A stretch of DNA of 64,000 nt, from positions 12,907 to 76,906 of the forward strand of contig DIUY01000005.1 in NCBI GenBank assembly GCA_002422395.1, in the 5' to 3' direction. The position numbers and the translations under genes were made by a program. This document shows, piece after piece, positions 54,545 through 63,175 of the stretch (within the stretch, counting starts at the first letter, position 1; the number at the start of each line of letters is the position of its first letter). The notes under the pieces are model-generated. The model was not told where the DNA came from, made no database searches, and worked only from the letters and a program-made list of their open reading frames with translations. The DNA is from Methylococcaceae bacterium UBA6146 (lineage in GTDB: Bacteria > Pseudomonadota > Gammaproteobacteria > Methylococcales > Methylomonadaceae).

Positions 54545-55285
54545 TTATCCTCCTAGGTGGAAAAAGGCAATGGTGGCAATGCCTGCTAGCAGCAATATCA
54601 GTTGGCGCAGCGATGCAAGCAAGCTCACCTGCCGCCGGTGCAGGGTCGGAATCAGATCGGCCGTCGCGATATAAATAAAGCTGGCGGCGGAAATAGCCAA
54701 AATATAGGGTACCGCTTCGCGCGTCTCGGCCAACCAGAAATAGGCCAGCAAGGCGCCGGGCAGGGTGGCGATGGACGACAAACCGTTCGACAGCAAGGCC
54801 TTGGCAGGGCTGTAACCGCTATCGAGCAGGATGGCAAAGTCGCCAACTTCCTGTGGTATTTCATGCGCGATTACCGCCAATGCCGTAGCGATGCCGAGCG
54901 GAATAGAGGTAAGAAAGGCGGCAGCGATGACGATGCCGTCCACGAAATTATGAAAGGCATCGCCGATTAGAATCAACGGTGCGGCCTGACCATGCACTTC
55001 ACAGTCTGATTTGTGGCAATGACGCCAGATGACGAGTTTCTCCAAAACGAAAAATGCCACAATCCCTGCCAACACCGCCGCCAGTACCAGGTTCGCCGGG
55101 GCGTGGTTTAGGCCTGCGGGAATCATGCCCAGGAATGCCGCGCCGAGCAGCGTGCCAGTTGCATAGCTGATCAGGTAGGGAATCAGAATCTCACGGATTC
55201 CTTCCGGAAAAAATAAAAACAAGGTTGCGCCGCCGATAGCGCCGACACTGCCCAATAGACTAAATCCGATTATCCAAAGCAGCAT
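54545..55285 (-). CDS. ZIP-family metal transporter
   Basis: 246 aa with eight predicted helices. The TM4 metal motif is GDAFHNFVDGIVIAAAF and TM5 has ALAVIAHEIPQEVGDFAIL, the two canonical ZIP sites. The TM3-TM4 loop carries a His/Cys stretch (WRHCHKSDCEVHG). It moves Zn, Fe or Mn into the cytoplasm. It lies 2 bp after the P-type ATPase gene. The pairing of an importer with an exporter-type ATPase is notable. Confidence 0.9.
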   Translation of the reverse strand: MLLWIIGFSLLGSVGAIGGATLFLFFPEGIREILIPYLISYATGTLLGAAFLGMIPAGLNHAPANLVLAAVLAGIVAFFVLEKLVIWRHCHKSDCEVHGQAAPLILIGDAFHNFVDGIVIAAAFLTSIPLGIATALAVIAHEIPQEVGDFAILLDSGYSPAKALLSNGLSSIATLPGALLAYFWLAETREAVPYILAISAASFIYIATADLIPTLHRRQVSLLASLRQLILLLAGIATIAFFHLGG

Positions 55286-55287
55286 AG

Positions 55288-57276
55288 TCAGCTCTCTTGT
55301 TCAACGACCGTTTCGCTGTTGTGCGGTAAAAGTTCGGGTTGGCAACGCTGTTCTTTGCCGGTCATTTCATCCATTTTTCTGAACAAAGGCCCTATTAACG
55401 ATTGTTCGATGCCGGTGAAATACAGGCGGCCGGCATTAACCACGACGAATACCGAACTAACGTGATGCAACAAGGCGGCAACGATGGGATTGAGGATACC
55501 GAAGGTGGCTAGTGCCAAGCCGATGCTATTGAAACCCACGGCCCACAGGTAGTTTTGCTGGATAATGCCGCCCATTTTATGGCCGAGCCGCAATATAGTG
55601 ACCAAATCTTGGGCGTCGTTTCCTAGAATGACGATATCCGATGAGATGATCGCCAGATTGACATTCTTATGGCCGCCGATGGCGATGCCAACATTGGCGG
55701 CGGCCAAGGCTGGCGCGTCGTTGACGCCATCGCCGACCATCGCCACCTTGCCTTGTGTTTGAAATTTTTTCACCAGCGCGGTTTTGTGGTCCGGTGTGCA
55801 TCCGAAATGGTATTCATCGGCGCCGATGAAATCGGCCACCCGTTTGGCTTCTTGTTCTTCGTTATCGCCGGTCGCCAGAATGACTCTTCCGATGCCGCAG
55901 GCGCGGATGCTGTCGGCCAGGCCCTGCATTTCGGATAGCATGATGTCGCGTATCACGATGACGCCCTTGACTTCACGGTCGACCGCCAACCAGATTGCCC
56001 GACCGGTATAGGCCAGCGTCGGCAATTCAATGCCTTGTAGGCTCAAGGTTTCGGCGCTACCCATCAGAATGTCCTGGCCTTCAATGCGGGCCTGGATGCC
56101 ACGCCCAGGCAGATCTTCTGCCTGCTCGACCGGCAGCACTTGGGTCACGCCGTGTTTTTGGGCAAAATGGATAATTGAGCGCGCTATCGGATGATCGAAA
56201 CGGGATTCTATCGAGGTGGCCAAGGCCAAAATCCGTGTTTGCGGCAGGCCGATTTCGATGACCTGATTGACTTCGGGTTCCGCCAAGGTCACCGTACCGG
56301 TTTTATCCAGAATCAGGGTTTTGATGTCCTGCATGTTTTCCAAGGGTTCGCCGCCACGGGCGAGGATGTTGCTGCGAGCCAGGCGGCCGATATTGGCGGC
56401 GAAAGCCGTCGGTGTCGCCAACGCCCAGGCGCAGGGACAAACGACCGCGAGGGCCGTCGCCATCAGATGCAAGCTGCCGGTGATAAAAAACAGCAGAAAG
56501 GCATAAGCCGTCACCGACAGCAATAAAATTTGCACCGTGGTATCGGCACGCCGCTGTAAATCCGATTTGTTCTCCAGGCTGCTTTCGATTTGCTGGGTAA
56601 TCACCGCCAGAAATGAATCGTCGCCGTTTTTGTCTGCCTTGACTTGTAGAGGTGCGGTCAGATTCAGTGTGCCCGAGGTCACAGTGGCGCCGGTTTTTTT
56701 ATACACAGGGAAGGGCTCACCGGTCATGCTGGATTCGTCGACCGCCGACTCGCCTTCGATGATCTGGCCATCAATCGGCACCATCGCACCTTTGGGGATC
56801 AGTACCACGGCGTCTTTCTGAATTTGATTGATCGGCAGCTCCACGATAGTTTCGCCTTGCAGCACCTGGGCGCTTTTTTTGCCTTCCTGAATAAGGCTTT
56901 GGATTTTTTCCCGGTTTTTACGGATGATCCTAAACGAAATGTACAACCCAAAGCCGATGAACCAAGCCACCATCGCGCCGCTCAGTGGTGCGCCGTCGAT
57001 CAGCGTGACGCCCATCACAAGCACGATCAGTAATTCCGCCGAAACCTTGTGCATGAACAGCAGGCTTTTTAGCAAGCCTTCCAAATAGAGCGCCAGACAG
57101 AACAGATAAAACGGCATGCTCAGCCAAAACAAAGTCGGCAAATCGTATAGCGCATCTAATGCTAACAGAGCCACCGGAATCGCGGCGGCAATGACGCGCA
57201 GTAGCATAATGTCTCGGCGGGGGCTGATTTTCAGCAGTTCCGCGTCGATTTTGTCGAAATAGGCTTTATAAGGCAT
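55288..57276 (-). CDS. P1B-type heavy-metal ATPase without N-terminal HMA domain
   Basis: 662 aa. The CPC membrane motif is VVCPCAWALATPTAFAA. The phosphorylation site is LDKTGTVTLAEP, the actuator EGESAVDESSMTGEP, the HP motif SRFDHPIARS and the hinge VGDGVNDAPALAAA. No metal-binding HMA domain precedes the first helix. The last helix region reads LLHHVSSVFVVVNAGRL, where Cu pumps have M-x2-SS; the HH pair suggests a different metal (Mn, Fe or Zn). It is likely an exporter. It is second in the operon after feoAB, with a 74-bp gap. Confidence 0.9.
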   Translation of the reverse strand: MPYKAYFDKIDAELLKISPRRDIMLLRVIAAAIPVALLALDALYDLPTLFWLSMPFYLFCLALYLEGLLKSLLFMHKVSAELLIVLVMGVTLIDGAPLSGAMVAWFIGFGLYISFRIIRKNREKIQSLIQEGKKSAQVLQGETIVELPINQIQKDAVVLIPKGAMVPIDGQIIEGESAVDESSMTGEPFPVYKKTGATVTSGTLNLTAPLQVKADKNGDDSFLAVITQQIESSLENKSDLQRRADTTVQILLLSVTAYAFLLFFITGSLHLMATALAVVCPCAWALATPTAFAANIGRLARSNILARGGEPLENMQDIKTLILDKTGTVTLAEPEVNQVIEIGLPQTRILALATSIESRFDHPIARSIIHFAQKHGVTQVLPVEQAEDLPGRGIQARIEGQDILMGSAETLSLQGIELPTLAYTGRAIWLAVDREVKGVIVIRDIMLSEMQGLADSIRACGIGRVILATGDNEEQEAKRVADFIGADEYHFGCTPDHKTALVKKFQTQGKVAMVGDGVNDAPALAAANVGIAIGGHKNVNLAIISSDIVILGNDAQDLVTILRLGHKMGGIIQQNYLWAVGFNSIGLALATFGILNPIVAALLHHVSSVFVVVNAGRLYFTGIEQSLIGPLFRKMDEMTGKEQRCQPELLPHNSETVVEQES

Positions 57277-57350
57277 CGTTTTTTCTCCTGGTTGCAGAGG
57301 TATTTCATAAAATCAGGGTAAGCACGAAACGGTATAATCCATCATGCACG

Positions 57351-59885
57351 TCACACTGAGTTATCCGTTGGCTGGCGTTGTTTTCCCCAATAACGAAACG
57401 CCAATACGATTGCGGCGGCAGTCGCCGCAATCCCTATTAGCCAGGCCGCTGACGTTTCAGGATGTTCGCTAAAAGTCGCCAACTGGTAAAAAACGGTTGC
57501 GGTCAAATAGGCCAAGCCGGTAGCCCAAACCACCATAAATAATGACCAGTTCAAACTCGATTCCCGGTAAGCGGCTGCTGAGGTGGCGATGCAAGGAAAA
57601 TACAGCAATATAAACAGCAGATAGGCAAAAGCCCCTGCTTGACCGTCAAAATGCTTATGCAATACGGTCACGAAGGCATTTTGGCTAGCCGACGGGTTAA
57701 CGGGGCTTATGCCGATCATTTTTTTCAGCCCCATCGGAATGGTCATGAACGCCTGTTTGACGGCGTTGGCCAAATCAAACGCTTGCGCCGGTCGGACGGT
57801 TGCCGGTTGCTCGACTTCGGCATAGATTGTCTTCAGTGTGCTGATCACCACGACTTTATGCAGCACACCGGTAAATAGCGCGACTGTCGCAGGCCAATTG
57901 TCTTGGCTGATACCTAGCGGTTTCAGAACCGGCGTCACGGCCCGTCCGGCGGCACTGAGCACCGAGTGCTGAATGTTATTGGTTTTAAATGAGCCATCCG
58001 TCCCTAAAGAACTGAGGATGTTCAGTAGCACCACCATCGTGATGATGAGTTTTCCGACCCGCACTACGAAGGCTTTGACGCGGGTCCAGCTATTGATCAA
58101 TACATTTTTCAGTTTCGGGACGTGGTAGTTGGGGATTTCCATTGTCACCAGGGAAAATTCCTCTTTCAGAAAGGTGTCTTTTAGCAGTATCGCCGTCAGC
58201 ACCGCGAATACCACACCAGTCAGATAGAGAATGAAAATGATTAGCCCGCCGTTGTCCGGGAAAAAGGCCGCGGCAAACAAGGTGAATACCGCCAGGCGTG
58301 CGCCGCAAGTCATGAATGGGTTTAACAAGATGCTCAACAAGCGGTCGCGCGGACTCTCCAGCGTGCGGGTCGCCAGCATTGCCGGCACGTTACAACCGAA
58401 ACCTAGAATCATCGGTACGAAGGCTTTGCCGGGCAGACCTAATGCCCGCATTAACCGATCCATCGCAAACGTCGCCCGGGCCATATAGCCCGATTCTTCC
58501 AGCACCGAAATAAACAGATACAGAAAGCCCAGAATCGGGATGAACGCGGCCACTTCCCGGATACCGTTGCCGACACCCTGAGCCAACAGCATAATCAGCC
58601 ATTGCGGAGTGTCCAGCGCCGCCAAGAATTGGCCCATGCCATCAATGAAAAGCGCTTGCGCGAGATCGTTGAAAAACGGCTTGAAGGCGCGGCCGAGCTT
58701 GATCGTAAACGTGAACATCAAGTACATCACGGCGAAGAAAATCGGAATGCCCAAAAATCGCTGCAACACCACCTTGTCGATGTTATCGGACAAATCGCGG
58801 CCGATTTCCGTTTGTCGGTAAAGCGTTTCCCGAACCAGAAGATTGATAAAGCTGTAGCGGCTGTCCACAATCGCTATGTCCGTGTCTTCGCCAATTTGGT
58901 TTTGGATCTCATAGCGCAGGCGTTCGGTGGTTTCGACCAACAAGGCATCGGCGCGGCGGAGGGCAGAAGCATCCCCTTCCAGCAATTTGACGGCCAACCA
59001 ACGCGCGTCGCCAATTTGGCCATCCATCTGTTGTTTGACCAGAGGCGTCAGTTGATCTAACGCCGCCTGGATTGCATCGGGATAGGTTATCAAGAATTGC
59101 GGAAAAAAAGCGTCCTCCATCAAACGGGCTATTGCCGATTTCAATTTTCTGACATCATCTGTTCGGGTTGCGGTCAAGGAAATCAGCGGGCAACTTAGGC
59201 GGCGGGCGATTTCATCGCTATCGATTTTGATATTGCAGCCCGTTGTGTCGTCCATGTTGTTTAGCACGACCAACATGGGGACACCCATTTCCAGCAGTTG
59301 TGTGGTCAGGTATAGATTGCGTTCGAGGTGGGAGGTGTCGACGATATTGATGATCAAGTCGGCTTGCCGAGAAAGTATGTAATCCCTGGCGATTTTTTCG
59401 TCCAGAGCGCTGGCCGTGCCGCTCACATCCAACGAATAAATGCCGGGTAAGTCGACGACTTTGATGATTTTGTCACAGTAGCTGTAGGTGCCGGTTTTTT
59501 GTTCGACGGTCACGCCGGCCCAATTGCCAACATGCTGGCGGGCACCGGTCAGGCCGTTGAATAAGGTGGTTTTGCCGGAGTTGGGATTGCCGATGACGGC
59601 GACGGTGTGTTCTTCCGGTCGCGCACGGGGCTTTGACGTTTCCGTGAAACCATCTACAGACTTGATGCTTAGCCCCGCCACTTCTTCTTGGCGCAAATAA
59701 ATGTCGGTGCCGCGAACCCTGATTTCAATCGGATCGCCTAAGGGCGCGACACGCATGACCTCAAATTCCGTGCCCGGCGTTAAGCCCATCACTAACAGTT
59801 TTTGCCGGTAATGCAACAGGCTTGGTTCGTAATGGGCGATGCGTCCCCGGTCGCCTGCCTTCATATCGCTAAGTTTGATAAGCAT
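57351..59885 (-). CDS. feoB: Fused FeoA-FeoB ferrous iron transporter
   Basis: About 844 aa from ATG 59885; the open frame begins at 59930. Residues 1-75 are a FeoA (SH3-like) domain (MLIKLSDMKAGDRGRIAHYE). After a linker comes the FeoB G domain: G1 GNPNSGKTTLFN, G3 VDLPGIYSL and the G4-like NNMDD. The membrane part with two gate repeats (GFGCNVPAMLATRTLE, FYFPCIATSAA-like) follows. It imports Fe2+ across the inner membrane. The gene starts the minus-strand metal operon. FeoA and FeoB are usually separate proteins, so the fusion is unusual. Confidence 0.93.
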   Translation of the reverse strand: MLIKLSDMKAGDRGRIAHYEPSLLHYRQKLLVMGLTPGTEFEVMRVAPLGDPIEIRVRGTDIYLRQEEVAGLSIKSVDGFTETSKPRARPEEHTVAVIGNPNSGKTTLFNGLTGARQHVGNWAGVTVEQKTGTYSYCDKIIKVVDLPGIYSLDVSGTASALDEKIARDYILSRQADLIINIVDTSHLERNLYLTTQLLEMGVPMLVVLNNMDDTTGCNIKIDSDEIARRLSCPLISLTATRTDDVRKLKSAIARLMEDAFFPQFLITYPDAIQAALDQLTPLVKQQMDGQIGDARWLAVKLLEGDASALRRADALLVETTERLRYEIQNQIGEDTDIAIVDSRYSFINLLVRETLYRQTEIGRDLSDNIDKVVLQRFLGIPIFFAVMYLMFTFTIKLGRAFKPFFNDLAQALFIDGMGQFLAALDTPQWLIMLLAQGVGNGIREVAAFIPILGFLYLFISVLEESGYMARATFAMDRLMRALGLPGKAFVPMILGFGCNVPAMLATRTLESPRDRLLSILLNPFMTCGARLAVFTLFAAAFFPDNGGLIIFILYLTGVVFAVLTAILLKDTFLKEEFSLVTMEIPNYHVPKLKNVLINSWTRVKAFVVRVGKLIITMVVLLNILSSLGTDGSFKTNNIQHSVLSAAGRAVTPVLKPLGISQDNWPATVALFTGVLHKVVVISTLKTIYAEVEQPATVRPAQAFDLANAVKQAFMTIPMGLKKMIGISPVNPSASQNAFVTVLHKHFDGQAGAFAYLLFILLYFPCIATSAAAYRESSLNWSLFMVVWATGLAYLTATVFYQLATFSEHPETSAAWLIGIAATAAAIVLAFRYWGKQRQPTDNSV

Positions 59886-60358
59886 GTTTGAGTGGCTCTG
59901 ATTCCGTGCGTGTAATAAAAAGAGAGTCAATGATATGCGTTTGTCATTGAGCTTTCCGCAATCATCAAAAATATTAGATTTGACTTATGTTCCGGCCATT
60001 ATCAAACCCTTCTGGGCGGATAGATAACAATCTGAAAACAGTGCGCTTATGGGAGTCCTGTTATTGCGGCAAAGTTCGCCAGTTTTCGCTTATGCACTAA
60101 AATACGCCGGTTGCCGACATGCACCGCCAACTTTGCCACATGTCCGGCAACATCGGGCTTATCAGGTAGGTGCAGCTTTGCAAAAGCGCTTGTGTCATCG
60201 GGCGTTTGCGCCGCCGCGCCGGTAAATGGCAAATACATGTGGCGCATCGTGGCGTATGTGTTTTTACATTTCCGGTCAGCAGTGATGGCATGTCCAAGCT
60301 CTGGACGATGCCCATGAAGGGTGTGGGCGCACTTAGGGAAATTATTTTTGACGGGATA
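59886..60358. other. Gap of about 470 bp before the metal operon
   Basis: It should contain the feoAB promoter on the minus strand, but I see no clear boxes or Fur-like site. A minus-strand frame at 60047-60247 (66 codons) is open but matches nothing and has no ribosome site. No repeat or RNA gene was recognised. Confidence 0.4.
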
Positions 60359-61420
60359 TTAAGGGTTTGCCTGCTCGCCCCCACTAGCCACAACAGTGCC
60401 GACAATTTCGCGTGCCGCCAGAAATTGGGCGTAATAGTTGCGGGAGGCAAAACCGAATGACGGGCCGTCATAGTTCTTGACGATGTGGACAAAATCGCGG
60501 CCAACTTGGTTTTGCGCCCGTTTCATACCGCCGATGCCGTGGTTGTAGGAGGTGATCGCGGTGGGCCAGTCCCCCAGTTTTTTGTAAGCGTAGCTCAGGT
60601 AGCGGGCCGCGCCAATGGCGGAGGCAAAAGGATCGAGGCGGCGGTCAATCTTGCCGCCATCGGGCATGAAGGTTTTTGCGGCGCCTTTGGTGAATTGCCA
60701 CATGCCGAGGGCGCCGGCGGATGATTTGGCCGCCGGTTGAAACGAGGACTCGACATGCGGCAGCAAGGCCAAATCTTCCGGCAAACCGGCGTTACGGAAT
60801 ATTTTTCTAAATTGCTGGTCATAGCGGCGGCTGATTGCCAACCCTTTCAGGAAACGTTCGCGGGTGCCGCGCTGCGAACGCACCCGCTCAGCGGCACCGG
60901 CCAATACGCTGTTAAGCGGTCTGCCATTAGCTTGCAGTTTGGCGATGATTTGCCGGTCGTGGGCGTTCAATGGCATATTGTGGCGTAATTTGCTTTCCAA
61001 AACCGCCAACTGGGCTTTCCAAAAATCACAGCGTTGCTTGACCATTTCCTTTTGCCCGCTAGTCAGGCTTTCGCCTACATCACCTGGCAGCGCCATCACT
61101 TCGTATATCACGTCCAGATAGCGGTTATCGTGAACCGCGATTTCCGAACGGCGCCACACCACATAAGTCTTGCGCCAAAAGTCCACTGCGGGCCGCAGTT
61201 CCCAAGGTTCTTGAAATGCGCCGGAGCGGATTTCCGGCCTATAAAAGTTTTGTGGTGGGGTGTAGAAGTTTTGTGGCGGGGTGGACGGTGGCCGGACGGC
61301 TGGCCGATAGGCCAAGGGCTTGTCGTGCTTGACTTCAGGGGCAGTGCTGTTACAGGCATTCAAGACCAAGGCAATCATAAGCAAAAGCCAAATCCGCATA
61401 ATTGATTTATTCGTTGTCAT
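60359..61420 (-). CDS. Lytic transglycosylase lipoprotein (SLT, MltD-like)
   Basis: 353 aa. The lipobox LNAC gives a modified Cys at about residue 23. The linker is Pro-rich with the unit TPPQNFY twice in a row. The SLT domain has the catalytic Glu in LALLPHVESSFQPAAKSSAGALG (ES-S motif around 222-224) and later GMWQFTKGAAKTF and NHGIGGMKRAQ. It cleaves peptidoglycan glycan strands at the outer membrane. There is no LysM domain, which MltD usually has. A 4-bp gap separates it from the upstream small gene. Confidence 0.88.
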   Translation of the reverse strand: MTTNKSIMRIWLLLMIALVLNACNSTAPEVKHDKPLAYRPAVRPPSTPPQNFYTPPQNFYRPEIRSGAFQEPWELRPAVDFWRKTYVVWRRSEIAVHDNRYLDVIYEVMALPGDVGESLTSGQKEMVKQRCDFWKAQLAVLESKLRHNMPLNAHDRQIIAKLQANGRPLNSVLAGAAERVRSQRGTRERFLKGLAISRRYDQQFRKIFRNAGLPEDLALLPHVESSFQPAAKSSAGALGMWQFTKGAAKTFMPDGGKIDRRLDPFASAIGAARYLSYAYKKLGDWPTAITSYNHGIGGMKRAQNQVGRDFVHIVKNYDGPSFGFASRNYYAQFLAAREIVGTVVASGGEQANP

Positions 61421-61424
61421 TGGG

Positions 61425-61649
61425 CTAATTCACGGTTGAATGGTTTTGGGATGGGGTTTTTTGTATGCTTGGAGCCGACGCATACTGCATAAACGTGGTG
61501 GAAAAAGCCGTTATTAGGGTGGCCAACACTGTTAAGATCAGCATTGCCGGAATTGCGGCAATAACCCATTTGACCATGAAGACGACCATCGACATGAAGG
61601 GCATCTGAATATCGGTGACCACCACATTATGTGTTTTGTTTTCATCCAT
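61425..61649 (-). CDS. Small single-pass membrane protein
   Basis: 74 aa, unrecognised. The N-terminal 17 residues are polar, followed by a long hydrophobic stretch (about 18-53, one or two helices), and the tail is Ser/Gln-rich. It directly precedes the transglycosylase gene with a 4-bp gap, so both are likely in one transcript. Function unknown. Confidence 0.65.
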   Translation of the reverse strand: MDENKTHNVVVTDIQMPFMSMVVFMVKWVIAAIPAMLILTVLATLITAFSTTFMQYASAPSIQKTPSQNHSTVN

Positions 61650-61713
61650 TTGTCATATACCCCTTGCTTGCTGTTCCGGTTTGGATTGTAAAACCCGCGA
61701 AAATTCGTGGCCG

Positions 61714-62301
61714 TTAAACATGCTTGCGGTTTTGCCCCGTAGCCTTACCCCTTTTGGGCAAGACTAATGCGGGCGGCGTCGTATGGCCAATGTTGTGGGG
61801 CGCTGTTGCCGAACGTTCATATTTCCAACGGCATAAGATTTCATTAAACGCGTTGATGCCAATAAAAAACACCGAGTCGCCATTGCTATCGCCATCACTG
61901 AATGCGGGCTCAAGGATGAACCGCCAAAGCACGACGTCGGCCGCGCCTGGCTCGAACAGGTTGAGCTGTGTGGATTCCGCAAAGGTGGGGAGCAGCACCG
62001 TTGATTTTTTGGGTTTGTTGGCATCGTCGGTAAAAAAACGCGCCAGCACGGCACCAATTCTAAACAGCAGGTCAGTGCCGCGATGAGAGACCGAAAGCCA
62101 CGGATAAGTTTGGGTGTTCCAGGCTTTTAGGATAGCTTGGCGTTGGCGGCCAAAGGCTAAGCAACTTTGCGTATAGCGGTCATCCAATTCGGTGTTCGCG
62201 TCATGCAGGGCTTTATGGCGTGCATCGAGCAAAAGCCCCGCAATCACATTCAATCGGTCATTGGACAGGTCTGAAGAAAATGAAGTCGGATCGCTAATCA
62301 A
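61714..62301 (-). CDS. Hypothetical protein
   Basis: 195 aa, not recognised. It starts with TTG, preceded by a G-run. No signal peptide or membrane helix is visible. The middle has LNLFEPGAADVVLWRFILEP and a repeated Asp/Gly/Asn-rich turn (SDGDSNGDS). The C-terminus is basic. It lies upstream of the small membrane protein gene on the same strand with a 64-bp gap, so it may belong to the same transcript. It looks like a real cytoplasmic protein of unknown role. Confidence 0.6.
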   Translation of the reverse strand: MISDPTSFSSDLSNDRLNVIAGLLLDARHKALHDANTELDDRYTQSCLAFGRQRQAILKAWNTQTYPWLSVSHRGTDLLFRIGAVLARFFTDDANKPKKSTVLLPTFAESTQLNLFEPGAADVVLWRFILEPAFSDGDSNGDSVFFIGINAFNEILCRWKYERSATAPHNIGHTTPPALVLPKRGKATGQNRKHV

Positions 62302-62627
62302 GACCGCCCCCCCATAAAATGGCCAAAATCAAGGTGTTAGGTTTGAAAGATATTGCCAGTTTTTCGATTTGTCAAGCTATTATCAATGCCCCACATTTCC
62401 TTAGTTGCAAAGTGGCGCATAGTTGGCATCAAAAAGCGGGTAGTTCAGGGTGGTTTGCCGCATCGGCCATACCCGCCTGAAGCCCCCGCTGTTTCTTAAT
62501 GGCGTGGTGATTGAAAACAGTTCAGGCTTAACCGGCCCGAAACCCCCTAGGCTATGGGAAGCATGGACTGGCGGGGGGAAGTTGTTGGTCGGTGCCGGTT
62601 AGGTGATAACTAATACCCTGCCAAAAA
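62302..62627. other. Gap of 326 bp, nothing recognised
   Basis: There is a stop-free minus-strand stretch of about 60 codons but it has no usable start codon. No hairpin, repeat or known leader RNA was seen. Confidence 0.4.
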
Positions 62628-62984
62628 CTAATTGCGCATTGGTCGCCCTTTGATATATTTTGCGGTCAGATAGCCCAAAACAGCCCCCCATACCATCATA
62701 AAAATTCCGTGTAATATTATTTCAAATTGAAACTTATAGGTCTGTGAAAAGTAATCATAGATGTAATCGGCTGTAATAATACAAGCGGTTATATACAAGG
62801 CTTTTTTAAATGTAATTGCCTCCGCATAAAAACAACTGACCCCTAGCACGAGAAATCCCACCAAAAATCTTAGGCCTGCGTGTATTGACCAATCGAGAGT
62901 GAGTATAGGGGTTTTTAATAGGGCTATGTTTAAGAAATACAGCGAAATAATTCCTATAATAAAAGAAAAAACTAATATTTTCAT
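62628..62984 (-). CDS. Small membrane protein
   Basis: 118 aa with about four hydrophobic helices (about 4-23, 31-53, 62-80, 91-109) and few charges. It ends with the basic tail KYIKGRPMRN. The family is not recognised. AT content is clearly higher than in the flanking genes. It is separated from the ATPase gene by about 190 bp without a gene. Confidence 0.65.
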   Translation of the reverse strand: MKILVFSFIIGIISLYFLNIALLKTPILTLDWSIHAGLRFLVGFLVLGVSCFYAEAITFKKALYITACIITADYIYDYFSQTYKFQFEIILHGIFMMVWGAVLGYLTAKYIKGRPMRN

Positions 62985-63175
62985 ACTGTTGCCTTAGTGC
63001 ATGTGGTCATAACAATTAATAGGTGAAAATGGCAATGAAGAGGCCATTGCACCGGTTTTATTTAAGCATTTGGTGGTGGTTGGGCATCGGGCGGTTGGTG
63101 TATGGGCCTTGGGGCCGTATGTTACATTTTTTGAAAATGGGATCGTCAAACCAACTAAAAATACGTTTCCCTCAC

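Noticed and set aside
60047..60247. 66-codon minus-strand frame in the gap before the metal operon
   Set aside because: No ribosome site, no recognised domain, and other frames are equally open.
62302..62627. Possible short gene or riboswitch in the gap
   Set aside because: The stop-free stretch has no start codon, and no conserved leader-RNA motif could be identified by eye.
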